Assembly (NCBI RefSeq): GCF_017744135.1 | Contig: NZ_JAGHQU010000003.1 | Span: 186,001-250,000, forward strand | Direction: 5' to 3' | DNA: 64,000 nt | DNA from: Endozoicomonas sp. G2_2 | GTDB lineage: Bacteria; Pseudomonadota; Gammaproteobacteria; Nevskiales; Salinisphaeraceae | Shown: positions 25,286 to 35,610 of the stretch, piece after piece | Layout of the letters: each line of letters begins with the position of its first letter | Numbering within the stretch: position 1 is the stretch's first letter | Position numbers and translations under genes: made by a program | Notes under the pieces: generated by a model | What the model saw: the letters and a program-made list of their open reading frames with translations, nothing else | Database searches by the model: none | What the model was told of the DNA's origin: nothing

Positions 25286-25933
25286 ATGAAGATTCAGGAA
25301 ATCGTTTCGGATGTCCGTAGTCGTGTCGGCACCGCCGGCAAGCACTATCAGGATGCGTTCAAGGCCTATTTCGACGCGCAGCGCAAGGCCGTTGGCGTTG
25401 TGACCAAGAATGGTCAGACCCTGGCCAACACGGAAATCGGCGCCGCGAAGAACCTTTTCGCTGCCGCCAAGTCCAGCTTCGACAAGGCGCGCACCGATGG
25501 CGTGCGCAAGGTCGCCAACAACCCGCAGGCCTATGTGCCCAACGGCCGCGACCAGATCGTGTCGGCCTATAAGGACACGATCGATCTGCTCGTGCAGACC
25601 GGCAACGAACTGAGCAGCGTCGTCACCAGCGGCTACAAGTCGGTGATCGGCAAGCTGTCCGGCGAAACACAGAAAAAGGCCGGCACGCGCAAGACGACGA
25701 CCCGCAAGACGTCGTCCGCCGGTAGCCGCAAGGCCTCGACCGCCAAGAGCGCGTCGACCAAGACGACCGCTGCGAAACGCAAGACGGCCTCGACCCGCAA
25801 GACGGCTTCGAGCGCCAGCAAGAGCGCGTCGACCGGCTCCACCACGCGCAAGCGTACGACGGCCAAGAAGTCGTCCACGGCTTCGGCGTCCGCGTCGAGC
25901 AACAGCGCGAACAGCGACAGCAGCGCTTCTTAA
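25286..25933 (+). CDS. Phasin-like protein with Ser/Thr/Lys-rich basic tail
   Basis: The first 130 of 215 residues form an amphipathic helical domain (KHYQDAFKAYFDAQRKAVGV, then LFAAAKSSFDKARTDGVRKV) like phasins that coat polyhydroxyalkanoate granules. From about residue 132 the sequence becomes a low-complexity tail of about 80 residues built from Lys, Arg, Thr, Ser and Ala (TRKTTTRKTSSAGSRKAS), ending in a Ser/Asn-rich stretch. Such tails resemble AlgP or histone H1-like DNA-binding tails, so the protein might bridge granules and the nucleoid. That bridging role is inference. No PHA synthase gene lies in the window. Confidence 0.75.
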   Translation: MKIQEIVSDVRSRVGTAGKHYQDAFKAYFDAQRKAVGVVTKNGQTLANTEIGAAKNLFAAAKSSFDKARTDGVRKVANNPQAYVPNGRDQIVSAYKDTIDLLVQTGNELSSVVTSGYKSVIGKLSGETQKKAGTRKTTTRKTSSAGSRKASTAKSASTKTTAAKRKTASTRKTASSASKSASTGSTTRKRTTAKKSSTASASASSNSANSDSSAS

Positions 25934-25976
25934 AGCGCGCTCACGTTGTCGGCGCTCCGGTACGTAGCGCCACCTA

Positions 25977-26005
25977 AAAGCCCGGCTCGCACGCCGGGCT
26001 TTTTT
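25977..26005 (+). terminator. Intrinsic terminator after the phasin gene
   Basis: A 10 bp perfect stem (AAAGCCCGGC / GCCGGGCTTT) with a 6-base loop is followed by a T run. It begins 44 bp after the phasin stop. Confidence 0.92.
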
Positions 26006-26258
26006 GTGCGCGATCCATTTGGGTGAGGGGATCGAATGCGCACCGGGTGCGTGGCCGCAACGCCTGTCCGTCCGGCCGGCATCGGCCGGTATCGCGCGGC
26101 AGGCCCGAAGCGGATGCTGGGGCAACCGCATCATGCCGTGATCGGAGGCGACCCGGGCAGGGTGTCTGATCCCCTAGAGACGATGCCGTGCGCGAACCGC
26201 GACGAACGGAATGCCCCGGTTCGTTTGGCGGGTCAAGCAGCGATTGCGAGGTTTAGCA

Positions 26259-26370
26259 TGCGCTTGCCGATGTAGGCCGTACTTCGAATCGAACGAAGCC
26301 TAGGCGGCCGACGCGTCCCTGTCCTGCTCGATCATCGCGCAGGCGGTGTGATTGTGGGTGGACGAGGAGT
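26259..26370 (-). pseudogene. Decayed duplicate of the folE2 3' end
   Basis: On the minus strand this stretch reads STHNHTACAMIEQDRDASAA followed by TAG. The real folE2 end is [20 protein letters not shown] followed by TAG. The flank downstream of the stop is also shared: the 30 bases at 26271-26300 match 26431-26460 (offset 160 bp). Upstream, the similarity fades and no intact folE2 frame exists. It is a partial duplication that has diverged. The rest of the gap (26006-26258 and 26371-26459) holds no gene that can be supported. Confidence 0.75.
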
Positions 26371-26459
26371 CGGCCTTCTCGGCAACTTGAGCAGGGTTCC
26401 CGTCGCGCCGCGGCGGGATGCGCTTGTCGATGTAGGCCGTACTTCGAATCGAACGAAGC

Positions 26460-27326
26460 CTAGGCGGCAGACGCGTCCTTGTCCTGCTCGATCATCGCGT
26501 AGGCCGAATGATTGTGGATGGATTCGAAGTTCTCCGACTCCACCACGTAATACCGGAAACGCGCGTCGTCGTTCAGGCGCTGGGCAATATCGCGCACCAC
26601 GTCTTCGACGAACTTGGGGTTGTCGTAGGCGCGTTCGGTGACCGCCTTTTCGTCGACCCGCTTGAGAATGCCGTAGAGCTCGCAGGAGCCTTCGGATTCG
26701 GCGATGTCGATAAGTTCCTCGAGCCAGAAGAACTCGGTGGCGCGTACACGGATGGTGATCAGCGAGCGCTGGTTGTGGGCGCCGTAGTCCGAGATGTCCT
26801 TGGAGCAGGGGCAGAGCGTGGTGACCGGCACCTTGACCTCGACATAGAGATCGGTGCGCTTGCCGCGCTGGTCGCCAATGAAGGTGACGTTGTAGTCCAT
26901 CACGCCTTTTTCCTGCGTGACCGGCGCGTACTTGTCGACGAAGTAGGGAAAGCTCATCTCGATATGGCCGTTGTCGGCCTCGAGACGCTCGGTCATCTCG
27001 CCGAGCATGCAGCGAAACGACTCGACCGTGATCTGGTGCTCGTGCGCGTTGAGAATCTGCACGAAACGCGACATGTGCGTGCCCTTGAAGTGATGGGGCA
27101 GGTTCACATACATGCCGAAGGTCGCGACCGTGCTCTGATGGCCGCCCACGCGCTGCTTGATCGAGACCGGGTGGCGAATGTCGCAGATGCCGACCTTGTT
27201 GATCGCCAGATGACGCGGATCGTTGCGCCCCTGTACATCCTCGATGTGGGCGCTGCTCTTGGCGGCGCCTTTCGATTCGACTGAAGTGCTGTTGCTGGCG
27301 CCCTGCGCCTTTGCCACGGTGCTCAT
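26460..27326 (-). CDS. folE2: GTP cyclohydrolase IB (FolE2)
   Basis: This 288-residue enzyme converts GTP to 7,8-dihydroneopterin triphosphate for folate and queuosine precursors. FolE2 is unrelated in sequence to FolE and can use metals other than zinc. Family segments include [35 protein letters not shown], the [20 protein letters not shown] block with the active-site Cys, and the C-terminal [12 protein letters not shown]. The N-terminal 25 residues are Ser/Ala-rich and not conserved. A decayed copy of the 3' end lies directly downstream. Confidence 0.94.
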   Translation of the reverse strand: MSTVAKAQGASNSTSVESKGAAKSSAHIEDVQGRNDPRHLAINKVGICDIRHPVSIKQRVGGHQSTVATFGMYVNLPHHFKGTHMSRFVQILNAHEHQITVESFRCMLGEMTERLEADNGHIEMSFPYFVDKYAPVTQEKGVMDYNVTFIGDQRGKRTDLYVEVKVPVTTLCPCSKDISDYGAHNQRSLITIRVRATEFFWLEELIDIAESEGSCELYGILKRVDEKAVTERAYDNPKFVEDVVRDIAQRLNDDARFRYYVVESENFESIHNHSAYAMIEQDKDASAA

Positions 27327-27471
27327 TGCAATGCTGTCCCGATCAAGCGAATCGGCAGGCCGGCCGACTCAAAGCCCGCCATGTTAGCGCGGGGGTGCTG
27401 GGCCGACAAAGCCGCCTTGTGTCGGGTTATGGGGGCAGCGCGGGAAAGCGCAAGCACCGTCGCGCGTGAAA

Positions 27472-27858
<387 letters not shown>

Positions 27859-27977
27859 TCAGACCTCTGCACCGTCCCGGCAATAGTGGCGTTCGCGGTG
27901 CGGCCCGGTTTATCGTCTGCTATGCGCCGCCATGGTGCGCGGCTTTCCGATGATTTCCAGATCAGGGCCCGACAATA

Positions 27978-29984
27978 ATGAACTATCTCGTTACCGGCGC
28001 GACCGGTTTCATCGGCCGCTTTCTCGTCGAGAAACTGCTGGCCCGCCGCAGCGCGAAGGTCTACGTACTCATGCGGCGCTCGAGCGCCGATCGCTATGAA
28101 GGCTTGTGCGAACGCCTGGGCGTTGGCGAAGACCGCCTGGTGCCGGTCTGGGGCGACATCACCCGCAAGGGAGTGATCGACTCAGAAGCGCTCAAGCATC
28201 TGTCGGGCCATATCGACCACGTGTTTCATCTGGCGGCGGTCTACGACATGAACATGACCGATGCCCAGGCGGACAAGGTGAATAACGAGGGCACGGCCAA
28301 TATCGTCGCGCTTGCCGGCCAGCTCGCCAACGAGAACGGAACCAAGCCGTGCTTCCACCATGTGTCGTCGGTGGCCGTCGCGGGCGCGGACTACGAAGGC
28401 GTGTTCACCGACGAGATGTTCGACGAGGGCCAGCACGTCCGCCATCCCTACTACCGCACGAAGTTCCAGTCCGAGGCGATCGTGCGCGAGCACTGCAAGG
28501 TGCCGTGGCGTGTCTATCGCCCGGGCATGGTGGTCGGCCACTCGCAGACGGGCGAGATGGACAAGATCGACGGGCCTTACTATTTCTTCAAGCCGATCAA
28601 GCGGATCCGCGACAACGTGCCGAAATGGCTGCCGTTGCTGGGCATCGAAGGCGGGCAGATGCCGGTGGCGCCGGTCGATTACGTTGTCGACGCGATGGTG
28701 CATATCGCGCACAAGAAGGGCGTTGATCGGCGCGCGTTTTTCCTGATTCAGGACGAGCCGCCGACCGCGGGCCAAATGCTGCGTATTCTCATGCGCGCCG
28801 CGCACGGCCCGGATATCGTGCGTCGTCTGCCGACCCAGGAATGGCCGGCGAGCATCGAGCAGCAGTTCAAACGCCTGACCTCGAATATTCCCATGGCCGA
28901 ATGGCTGGAAAAACGCATCTCCAAGAGCATCGGCGTCCCGCTGTCGATTCTCGGCTATGTGAACAACCGCGCGGTCTTTGACGACGTGAATACGCGCGCC
29001 GCGCTCAAGGGCAGCGGCATCCATTGTCCGCGTCTCGAGGATTACGCCGAGACGCTCTGGCAGTACTGGGAAATGCATATGGACTGCGACGTCCATATCC
29101 CGGAAAAGCTGCTGCGTCGGATGCAGGGCAAGGTGGTGGTGATCACGGGCGCATCCAGCGGTATCGGCTTCATGGCGTCCAAGAAGCTGGCCCGCGCCGG
29201 GGCCAAGATCTGCATGGTGGCGCGCACGCCGGCCAAGCTCGAGGAAACGCGCAGCGTGATCGAGAAGATGGGCGGGGTGGCGTTCGCCTATCCCTGTGAT
29301 CTGAACAACATGGAGGCGATCGACGAGTGCACCCGGACGATCCTCAAGGATCATCACCACGTCGATATCCTGATCAACAATGCCGGCCATTCCATTCGGC
29401 GGTCGGCGTTCGAGTCGCTCAATCGCTTTCACGACTACGAGCGGACCATGCAGCTGAACTATTTCGGCGCCATCCGCATGATCTTCAACTTCCTGCCGGC
29501 GATGGCAAAGCGTCGTAGCGGGCATATCATCAACATTTCCAGCATCGGCTGCCTCACAAACGTGCCGCGCTTTTCGGCCTACGTCGCGTCGAAATCAGCG
29601 CTGGACGCCTTCTCGCGCTGCCTGTCACCCGAGGTCGCCTCGCGCAACATCGACCTGACCACCATTTACATGCCGCTGGTGCGCACGCCGATGATCGCGC
29701 CGACCAAGCTGTACGACTACGTGCCCACGCTCACGCCGGAGCAGGCGGGCGACATGATCGTGTCGGCCGTTCTGGAAAAGCCCAAGCGCATCGCCTCGCC
29801 TCTGGGGACGACCGCGCAGATCAGCTACGCGCTCTGGCCCAAGGTCAACGATTTCGTGCTGCACAAGGCGTTTCACATGTTTCCGTCGTCCAAGGCCGCT
29901 CGTGGTGGGCGCGCCGGTGAGGCGGAGAAACCGAATATTCCGGGGCGGGTGCTTGCGGCGTTGTTGCCGGGGCCGTACTGGTAG
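27978..29984 (+). CDS. Fatty acyl-CoA reductase (alcohol-forming, two-SDR-domain type)
   Basis: The 668 residues consist of an extended SDR domain (1-370; MNYLVTGATGFIGRFLVEKL, with the YRTKFQSE active-site Tyr/Lys) and a classical SDR domain (about 380-640; GKVVVITGASSGIGFMASKK, NINNAGHSIRRSAF region, SAYVASKSALDAFSRC). This arrangement and the near-identical motifs match the Marinobacter fatty acyl-CoA reductase, which reduces acyl-CoA by two NADPH steps to a fatty alcohol for wax esters. The C-terminal GPYW end is also shared. The activity is inferred from family likeness. Confidence 0.88.
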   Translation: MNYLVTGATGFIGRFLVEKLLARRSAKVYVLMRRSSADRYEGLCERLGVGEDRLVPVWGDITRKGVIDSEALKHLSGHIDHVFHLAAVYDMNMTDAQADKVNNEGTANIVALAGQLANENGTKPCFHHVSSVAVAGADYEGVFTDEMFDEGQHVRHPYYRTKFQSEAIVREHCKVPWRVYRPGMVVGHSQTGEMDKIDGPYYFFKPIKRIRDNVPKWLPLLGIEGGQMPVAPVDYVVDAMVHIAHKKGVDRRAFFLIQDEPPTAGQMLRILMRAAHGPDIVRRLPTQEWPASIEQQFKRLTSNIPMAEWLEKRISKSIGVPLSILGYVNNRAVFDDVNTRAALKGSGIHCPRLEDYAETLWQYWEMHMDCDVHIPEKLLRRMQGKVVVITGASSGIGFMASKKLARAGAKICMVARTPAKLEETRSVIEKMGGVAFAYPCDLNNMEAIDECTRTILKDHHHVDILINNAGHSIRRSAFESLNRFHDYERTMQLNYFGAIRMIFNFLPAMAKRRSGHIINISSIGCLTNVPRFSAYVASKSALDAFSRCLSPEVASRNIDLTTIYMPLVRTPMIAPTKLYDYVPTLTPEQAGDMIVSAVLEKPKRIASPLGTTAQISYALWPKVNDFVLHKAFHMFPSSKAARGGRAGEAEKPNIPGRVLAALLPGPYW

Positions 29985-30066
29985 GCGTACTTGGTTGCTT
30001 GCCGGTGCGGGGTGCTGAGTTCGTTTTCTTCCCGTGTTGAAGCGCGTTGGCTTCGATCACGAGTTC

Positions 30067-30734
30067 TGAATCAACTTTGCGGGTGAATTTTCGCTTGGGG
30101 TTTCGCACTGTTGTGCGAGTCACTTTTATTTGCTTGCCCAAATAAAAGTAACCAAAACAAAAGGCACCCTGTCTTGCGTCGGCGCTTTGCGCCGATGCCC
30201 TCCGATCGCGGTCCGCAAGCGGGACGGCCGGAAACTCGCTGCGCTCAAACATCCGGCCGTCTCGATCCGCTTGCGGCCCGCGCTGCTCGGCGCTGCGCCC
30301 AAGGGGACCGAATCCAGACAAAGACAGGCTCGCTGACGCTTTGCAAGCAAGATCGCGAAGCGATCTTTATCGGACGATGCCAGAGGCGAGTCCGACCGGA
30401 ACGTCGCCAAACTGCCCAACCCTCACCCCATAATTGTTGCAACGCCGTGCGCCAGCTTAGCCGCGCTGGATTCGGGTCCCGTGTGGCGCGACGAGAAGCG
30501 CAGGGCCGAAGGGTGTCCGGCGCACTGCGCCGGTGCGGCCAGCCTGTTTGAGCGTCGCCAAAGCGACGCGAGTTCTGGCCGCATCCCTTCGGACCGAGCA
30601 TCGCAGTCCACCGGCGCGCTTCGCGCCGGCGCGTAATCCGGGTGTCTTTTCTCTTGGTTACTTCTCTTTGGACAAGCAAAGAGAAGTGACTCGCACAGCA
30701 GTGCGAAACAAAAGCAACGACAAACTCGTGAGTA
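30067..30734 (+). repeat. Structured intergenic repeat element, copy A
   Basis: This 668 bp element fills most of the gap between the acyl-CoA reductase and aroG. It begins with TGAATCAACTTTGCGGGTGA and ends with CAAACTCGTGAGTA. Both ends carry a small hairpin (TCGCAC / GTGCGA) next to an 11 bp hairpin: left ACTTTTATTTG / CAAATAAAAGT (30122-30149), right ACTTCTCTTTG / CAAAGAGAAGT (30660-30687). The interior has several short palindromes such as GATCGCGAAGCGATC. Related copies lie at 40703-41354 (inverted) and 47675-48345 (same direction). Short frames inside it are unlikely to be genes. Confidence 0.85.
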
Positions 30735-30794
30735 GACCAAAGACTCGTGGTTCGAACCTGCTGTTTTAATTACTGCCGCGCCTCGGCACACAAA

Positions 30795-30822
30795 CAAAAA
30801 AGCCGCCCCGAAGGCGGCTTTT
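30795..30822 (-). terminator. Intrinsic terminator of aroG
   Basis: Read on the minus strand, a 10 bp perfect stem (AAAAGCCGCC / GGCGGCTTTT) with a 5-base loop leads into a run of six T. It lies 28 bp after the aroG stop and points leftward, so it ends aroG transcription. Confidence 0.9.
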
Positions 30823-30850
30823 GCTGAGCAGCACTAGTGCCTGCGCTCGA

Positions 30851-31927
<1,077 letters not shown>

Positions 31928-32114
31928 GGTGAGTCGCGCCGGTACGGCGCTCTCGCGCCGCAAAAACAAGGCGCCGAGTCTAGCAGAAGCCATGCAGGCC
32001 ATGCCGCCGCCTGCCGAGATACAAATGTGAAGATCGGGGTGTTGCGGCGCGTTACGCTGTCGCGCAGACGTGCCGAGCAATAAATTGGCGCGCAATCAAA
32101 AAGGGACCGAGAGC

Positions 32115-34271
32115 ATGAACGGGATGCGTATTGGGCTGGCGCTGGCGGCCGCGGGGCTGGTGGCTACCTATTTCATCGTCGATCCGGGGCAGTACCTGGG
32201 CGGGGATTGCAGCGGCCAGCTGTTCAGCCTGAGCTGTTTCGAAAGTCAGCGCAGCGCGCTCGGCGAACTGGCGGCAGCCAATGGGTTGCTGTTCGCGATC
32301 GGGTTCTTCGTGATCTATGTCGCGGTGACCGCCATCTCGCTGCCGGGCGCAGCCGTGATGACGCTCATCGGTGGCGCGTTGTTCGGTCTGCTCCAGGGCG
32401 TGCTGCTGGTGTCCTTTGCCTCGGCCATCGGTGCGACGCTGGCGTTTCTGATGGCGCGCTTCGTGCTGCGCGAGAGCGTGCAGACGCGTTTCGGGCGGCG
32501 CCTCAAGGCGCTCAACCGCGGCGTCGAACGCGACGGCCCTTTCTATCTGTTCGCGCTGCGGCTGGTGCCGGTATTCCCGTTCTTCGTGATCAACCTGGCG
32601 ATGGGGCTCACGCCCATTCGTACGCGCACCTTCTACTGGGTCAGCCAGCTGGGCATGCTGCCGGGCACGCTGGTGTACGTGAATGCCGGTACGCAGCTCG
32701 GGCAGGTGGAGTCGCTCTCGGGCGTGCTCTCGCCGGGGTTGATCGGCTCGTTCGTGCTGCTGGGCCTGTTCCCGCTGATCGCCCGCAAGACGCTGGATTT
32801 CTTTGCCACGCGCAAGGCGCTGCGGGGCTACGACAAGCCGAAATCGTTTGATCGCAACCTCATCGTGATCGGCGCCGGTTCAGCCGGGCTGGTGGCGTCG
32901 CTGATCGCGGCCACGGTGAAAGCCAAGGTCACGCTGATCGAAAAAGGCGAGATGGGCGGTGATTGTCTGAATACCGGCTGCGTGCCGTCCAAGGCGCTGA
33001 TTCGTACCGCGCGTCTCATGCATGAAATCCGCAACAGCGAGCGCTACGGTATTCGTTCGGCGAGCGCCGAACTCGAGTTCGCCGACGTGATGGCACGGGT
33101 GAAATCCGTGGTTGCCACCATCGCGCCGCACGACTCGGTCGAGCGCTACGAGTCGCTCGGCGTGGAGTGCATCAAGTCGAGTGCGCGCCTGGTCGACCCG
33201 TGGACAGTCGAGACCGACGACGGCACGCGCCTGACCGCGCGCAGGATCGTTCTGGCCACCGGCGCGACGCCGTTCGTGCCGCCCATCGACGGGCTGGCCG
33301 ATATCGACTATCTCACTTCGGACAATCTCTGGGATCTAGACCATCTGCCAAGTCGTCTCGCCGTGCTGGGCGCCGGCCCGATCGGTTGTGAGATGGCCCA
33401 GGCATTCGCCCGTCTGGGCAGCCGCGTCACGCTCGTCGAGCAGGCCGATCGCATCCTGTCGGTGGAGGACGCCGATGTTGCCGCCCAGCTGGCCGCCGTG
33501 CTCGGTGAAGAGGGCGCGGATATCCGGACCGGCCATCAGGTCACCGCGGTGCATCAGCGCGACGACGGGCTGGTACTGACCTGCAAGAGCGCGCAGGGTG
33601 AAACCGAGATCGTGTGCGAGAAGGTGCTGGTCGCGGTCGGCCGGCGCGCGCGCACCGAGGGCATGGGTCTGGAAGCGCTCGGTATCGCCCGCGACGGACG
33701 TATTGAAGTGGACGAGAAACTGCAGACGGTCGTGCCTACCGTGTACGCCTGTGGCGATGCCATCGGCGGCTACCAACTCACCCATGCGGCCTCGCACGAG
33801 GCGTGGCACGCCACGGTCAATGCGCTGTTCGGTGCGTTCAAGACGTTTTCGGTGGATTATTCGAAGCTGCCCTGGTGCACCTTTACGGACCCGCAGGTCG
33901 CCCACGTCGGCCATAACGAAGACAGCGCCCGCGCCGAGTCCATCGACTACGAAGTCACCCGCTACGATCTCGCCGAGCTGGATCGCGCGATCGCCGAGTC
34001 GGCGACCCACGGGATGGTCAAGGTGCTCACCGTGCCCGGCAAGGACACTATCCTGGGCGCGACGATCGTCGGCGACGCGGCCGGCGAACTTATCATCGAG
34101 TTCGTGAGCGCGATGAAGCACGGCATCGGCCTGAACAAGATTCTGGCCACCATCCATCCGTATCCGACGTTGGCCGAGGCCAATCGCTTCGCCGCCAGCG
34201 AGTGGAAGAAGGCGCATGCGCCGGCATGGGTGTTCCCGTGGCTGACGCGTTTCCATCGCTGGCAGCGTTAG
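32115..34271 (+). CDS. TVP38/TMEM64 membrane domain fused to FAD-dependent disulfide reductase
   Basis: The ATG at 32115 has AGGGACCGAGAG upstream and gives 718 residues. The first 235 are a TVP38/TMEM64 (DedA superfamily) membrane domain (LPGAAVMTLIGGALFGLLQG, VPVFPFFVINLAMGLT). From about residue 250 a pyridine nucleotide-disulfide oxidoreductase follows: FAD motif NLIVIGAGSAGLVASLIAAT, redox-active GGDCLNTGCVPSKALIR (the CxxxxC pair), NAD-binding LAVLGAGPIGCEMAQAFARL, and a C-terminal dimerisation domain with HPYPTLAEA. It is close to mercuric reductase and dihydrolipoamide dehydrogenase, but no MerA metal-binding Cys tail is seen. The substrate is unknown. Confidence 0.88.
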   Translation: MNGMRIGLALAAAGLVATYFIVDPGQYLGGDCSGQLFSLSCFESQRSALGELAAANGLLFAIGFFVIYVAVTAISLPGAAVMTLIGGALFGLLQGVLLVSFASAIGATLAFLMARFVLRESVQTRFGRRLKALNRGVERDGPFYLFALRLVPVFPFFVINLAMGLTPIRTRTFYWVSQLGMLPGTLVYVNAGTQLGQVESLSGVLSPGLIGSFVLLGLFPLIARKTLDFFATRKALRGYDKPKSFDRNLIVIGAGSAGLVASLIAATVKAKVTLIEKGEMGGDCLNTGCVPSKALIRTARLMHEIRNSERYGIRSASAELEFADVMARVKSVVATIAPHDSVERYESLGVECIKSSARLVDPWTVETDDGTRLTARRIVLATGATPFVPPIDGLADIDYLTSDNLWDLDHLPSRLAVLGAGPIGCEMAQAFARLGSRVTLVEQADRILSVEDADVAAQLAAVLGEEGADIRTGHQVTAVHQRDDGLVLTCKSAQGETEIVCEKVLVAVGRRARTEGMGLEALGIARDGRIEVDEKLQTVVPTVYACGDAIGGYQLTHAASHEAWHATVNALFGAFKTFSVDYSKLPWCTFTDPQVAHVGHNEDSARAESIDYEVTRYDLAELDRAIAESATHGMVKVLTVPGKDTILGATIVGDAAGELIIEFVSAMKHGIGLNKILATIHPYPTLAEANRFAASEWKKAHAPAWVFPWLTRFHRWQR

Positions 34272-34375
34272 CGCGGCGTCCCCTGCTTATTGCGTGATGG
34301 CCGGAGGTTGCGCACTATCGACGGCCTGCATTTCAACCAGCCAAGTGCGCCCCGCATGCCGCACATCGCCCTGTC

Positions 34376-35113
34376 GTGCTGTTGACGGCGGCCCTCGTGG
34401 TGGCGGCGCTGGTGACGGCGACGTTATCGGGCATGGCCGGCATGGGCGGCGGTGCGGTCTTGATTGCGGTGATGTTCGCTCTCGGCATGCCGCCGGCGCT
34501 TGCCCTGCCGTTGCATGCCGGCGTGCAGCTGGCCTCCAATGCGTCGCGCAGCGTCGTCTACAGCCCGCACGTGCGCTGGGGCGCGCTCGGCCTGTTCATG
34601 ATTACCGCCGTGCCGGGGCCGTTTCTCGTCGCGCCGCTGGTCGTCGATGCCAATCCGGACTGGATCCGGCTGATCATGGCAGTGTTCATCGCCATGGCCG
34701 TCTGGCCGAGCTGGGCGCAGCGTCTGCGAATTCACGGCCGCGGCGGCCTGCTTGCGGCGGGCGCCATTGCCGGCGTGATCGGCCCGGTCGTGGGCGCGAC
34801 CGGCATTCTGGTCGCGCCGTTCTTTCTGCGCGACGACTGGCGCAAGGAGCAGATCATCGCGACGATGGCCGTGGCTCAGGCCAGCGGCCACCTGCTCAAG
34901 ATGGCGGCGTTCTCGCTGAACGGGTTCAACGTGCTCGCCCGGCTCGACCTGCTCGTGCCGATGGCGATCGCTGCGCTCGTGGGTACGCTGATCGGCCGGC
35001 GTCTGGTCGGGCTGTTCTCGGAAGTCCGCTTCCGACAGATGATTCGCGCGGTCATGCTCGTGTTGGCGGTCAAGCTGGCCTGGGACGGGCTCGCCGGACT
35101 GCTGGCCGGCTAG
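34376..35113 (+). CDS. TauE/SafE (TSUP) family sulfite/sulfonate exporter
   Basis: This 245-residue, mostly hydrophobic protein has about eight TM segments arranged in two repeats, typical for TSUP transporters: ALVTATLSGMAGMGGGAVLI in the first half and GAIAGVIGPVVGATGILVAP in the second. The start is GTG at 34376; no in-frame ATG fits. It may move sulfite, sulfonates or other anions; the substrate cannot be inferred. It lies 104 bp after the fusion reductase, with no clear promoter between. Confidence 0.85.
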   Translation: MLLTAALVVAALVTATLSGMAGMGGGAVLIAVMFALGMPPALALPLHAGVQLASNASRSVVYSPHVRWGALGLFMITAVPGPFLVAPLVVDANPDWIRLIMAVFIAMAVWPSWAQRLRIHGRGGLLAAGAIAGVIGPVVGATGILVAPFFLRDDWRKEQIIATMAVAQASGHLLKMAAFSLNGFNVLARLDLLVPMAIAALVGTLIGRRLVGLFSEVRFRQMIRAVMLVLAVKLAWDGLAGLLAG

Positions 35114-35157
35114 ATGTCGCATGGATGAATAACAACGCAGTTGAAAAAGGAGACGCC

Positions 35158-35610
35158 ATGAGCCTGCTTGACGCAGAGGAGATCGAAACCGTCATCCGGC
35201 GCAACGTGGGCGCCCCGGGCAGCCCCCAGTTCCATGTGCTGGATATTGGTGAAACCCATGCCGATATCTGTCTGCCCTACGACGAGGGCATGACCCGCCT
35301 GGGCAACACGATCTCCGGCCCCGTGCTCATGACCCTGGCCGATGCCGCCATGTATACGGCCATCATTGCGCACGTGCCGGACGGCGAATATGCGGTGACC
35401 AGTCATTTTCATATCGAATTCCTGCAGCGACCGCGGGCGGCGGACGTGCTCGCGCGGGCACATCTGCTGCGCGTGGGCCGACGCAGCGTGACCTGTCGAG
35501 TCGAGCTGTTTTCGCAGGATTTCGACACGCTCGTCGCGCATGTCAGCGGCGCCTATGCGCGCATGAATACCGCCACCAGCGGCACGGGCGGCGCTACCAG
35601 CGGCGCATAG
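35158..35610 (+). CDS. PaaI-type hotdog thioesterase
   Basis: The ATG at 35158 has AAAAAGGAG seven bases upstream. The 150-residue product has the hotdog fold pattern (LGNTISGPVLMTLADAAMYT, the active-site region, and YAVTSHFHIEFLQRPRAADV). PaaI-type thioesterases hydrolyse acyl- or aryl-CoA. The last bases overlap the stop region of the convergent gene at 35594. The tail ends in a TSGTGGATSGA low-complexity stretch. Confidence 0.83.
   Translation: MSLLDAEEIETVIRRNVGAPGSPQFHVLDIGETHADICLPYDEGMTRLGNTISGPVLMTLADAAMYTAIIAHVPDGEYAVTSHFHIEFLQRPRAADVLARAHLLRVGRRSVTCRVELFSQDFDTLVAHVSGAYARMNTATSGTGGATSGA

Noticed and set aside
25680-25920. CRISPR-like or tandem DNA repeat in the phasin tail
   Set aside because: The repetition is of Lys/Thr/Ser/Ala codons in frame, with irregular period; it is a low-complexity protein tail.
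30749-30758. GGTTCGAACC resembling a tRNA T-loop
   Set aside because: No acceptor, D or anticodon arm can be folded around it; it is a 10 bp palindrome just past repeat copy A.
30111-30797. Several open frames inside repeat copy A with residues such as LLFACP
   Set aside because: They follow the repeat's hairpins, occur on both strands and in copies B and C as well, and have no ribosome sites or recognisable domains.
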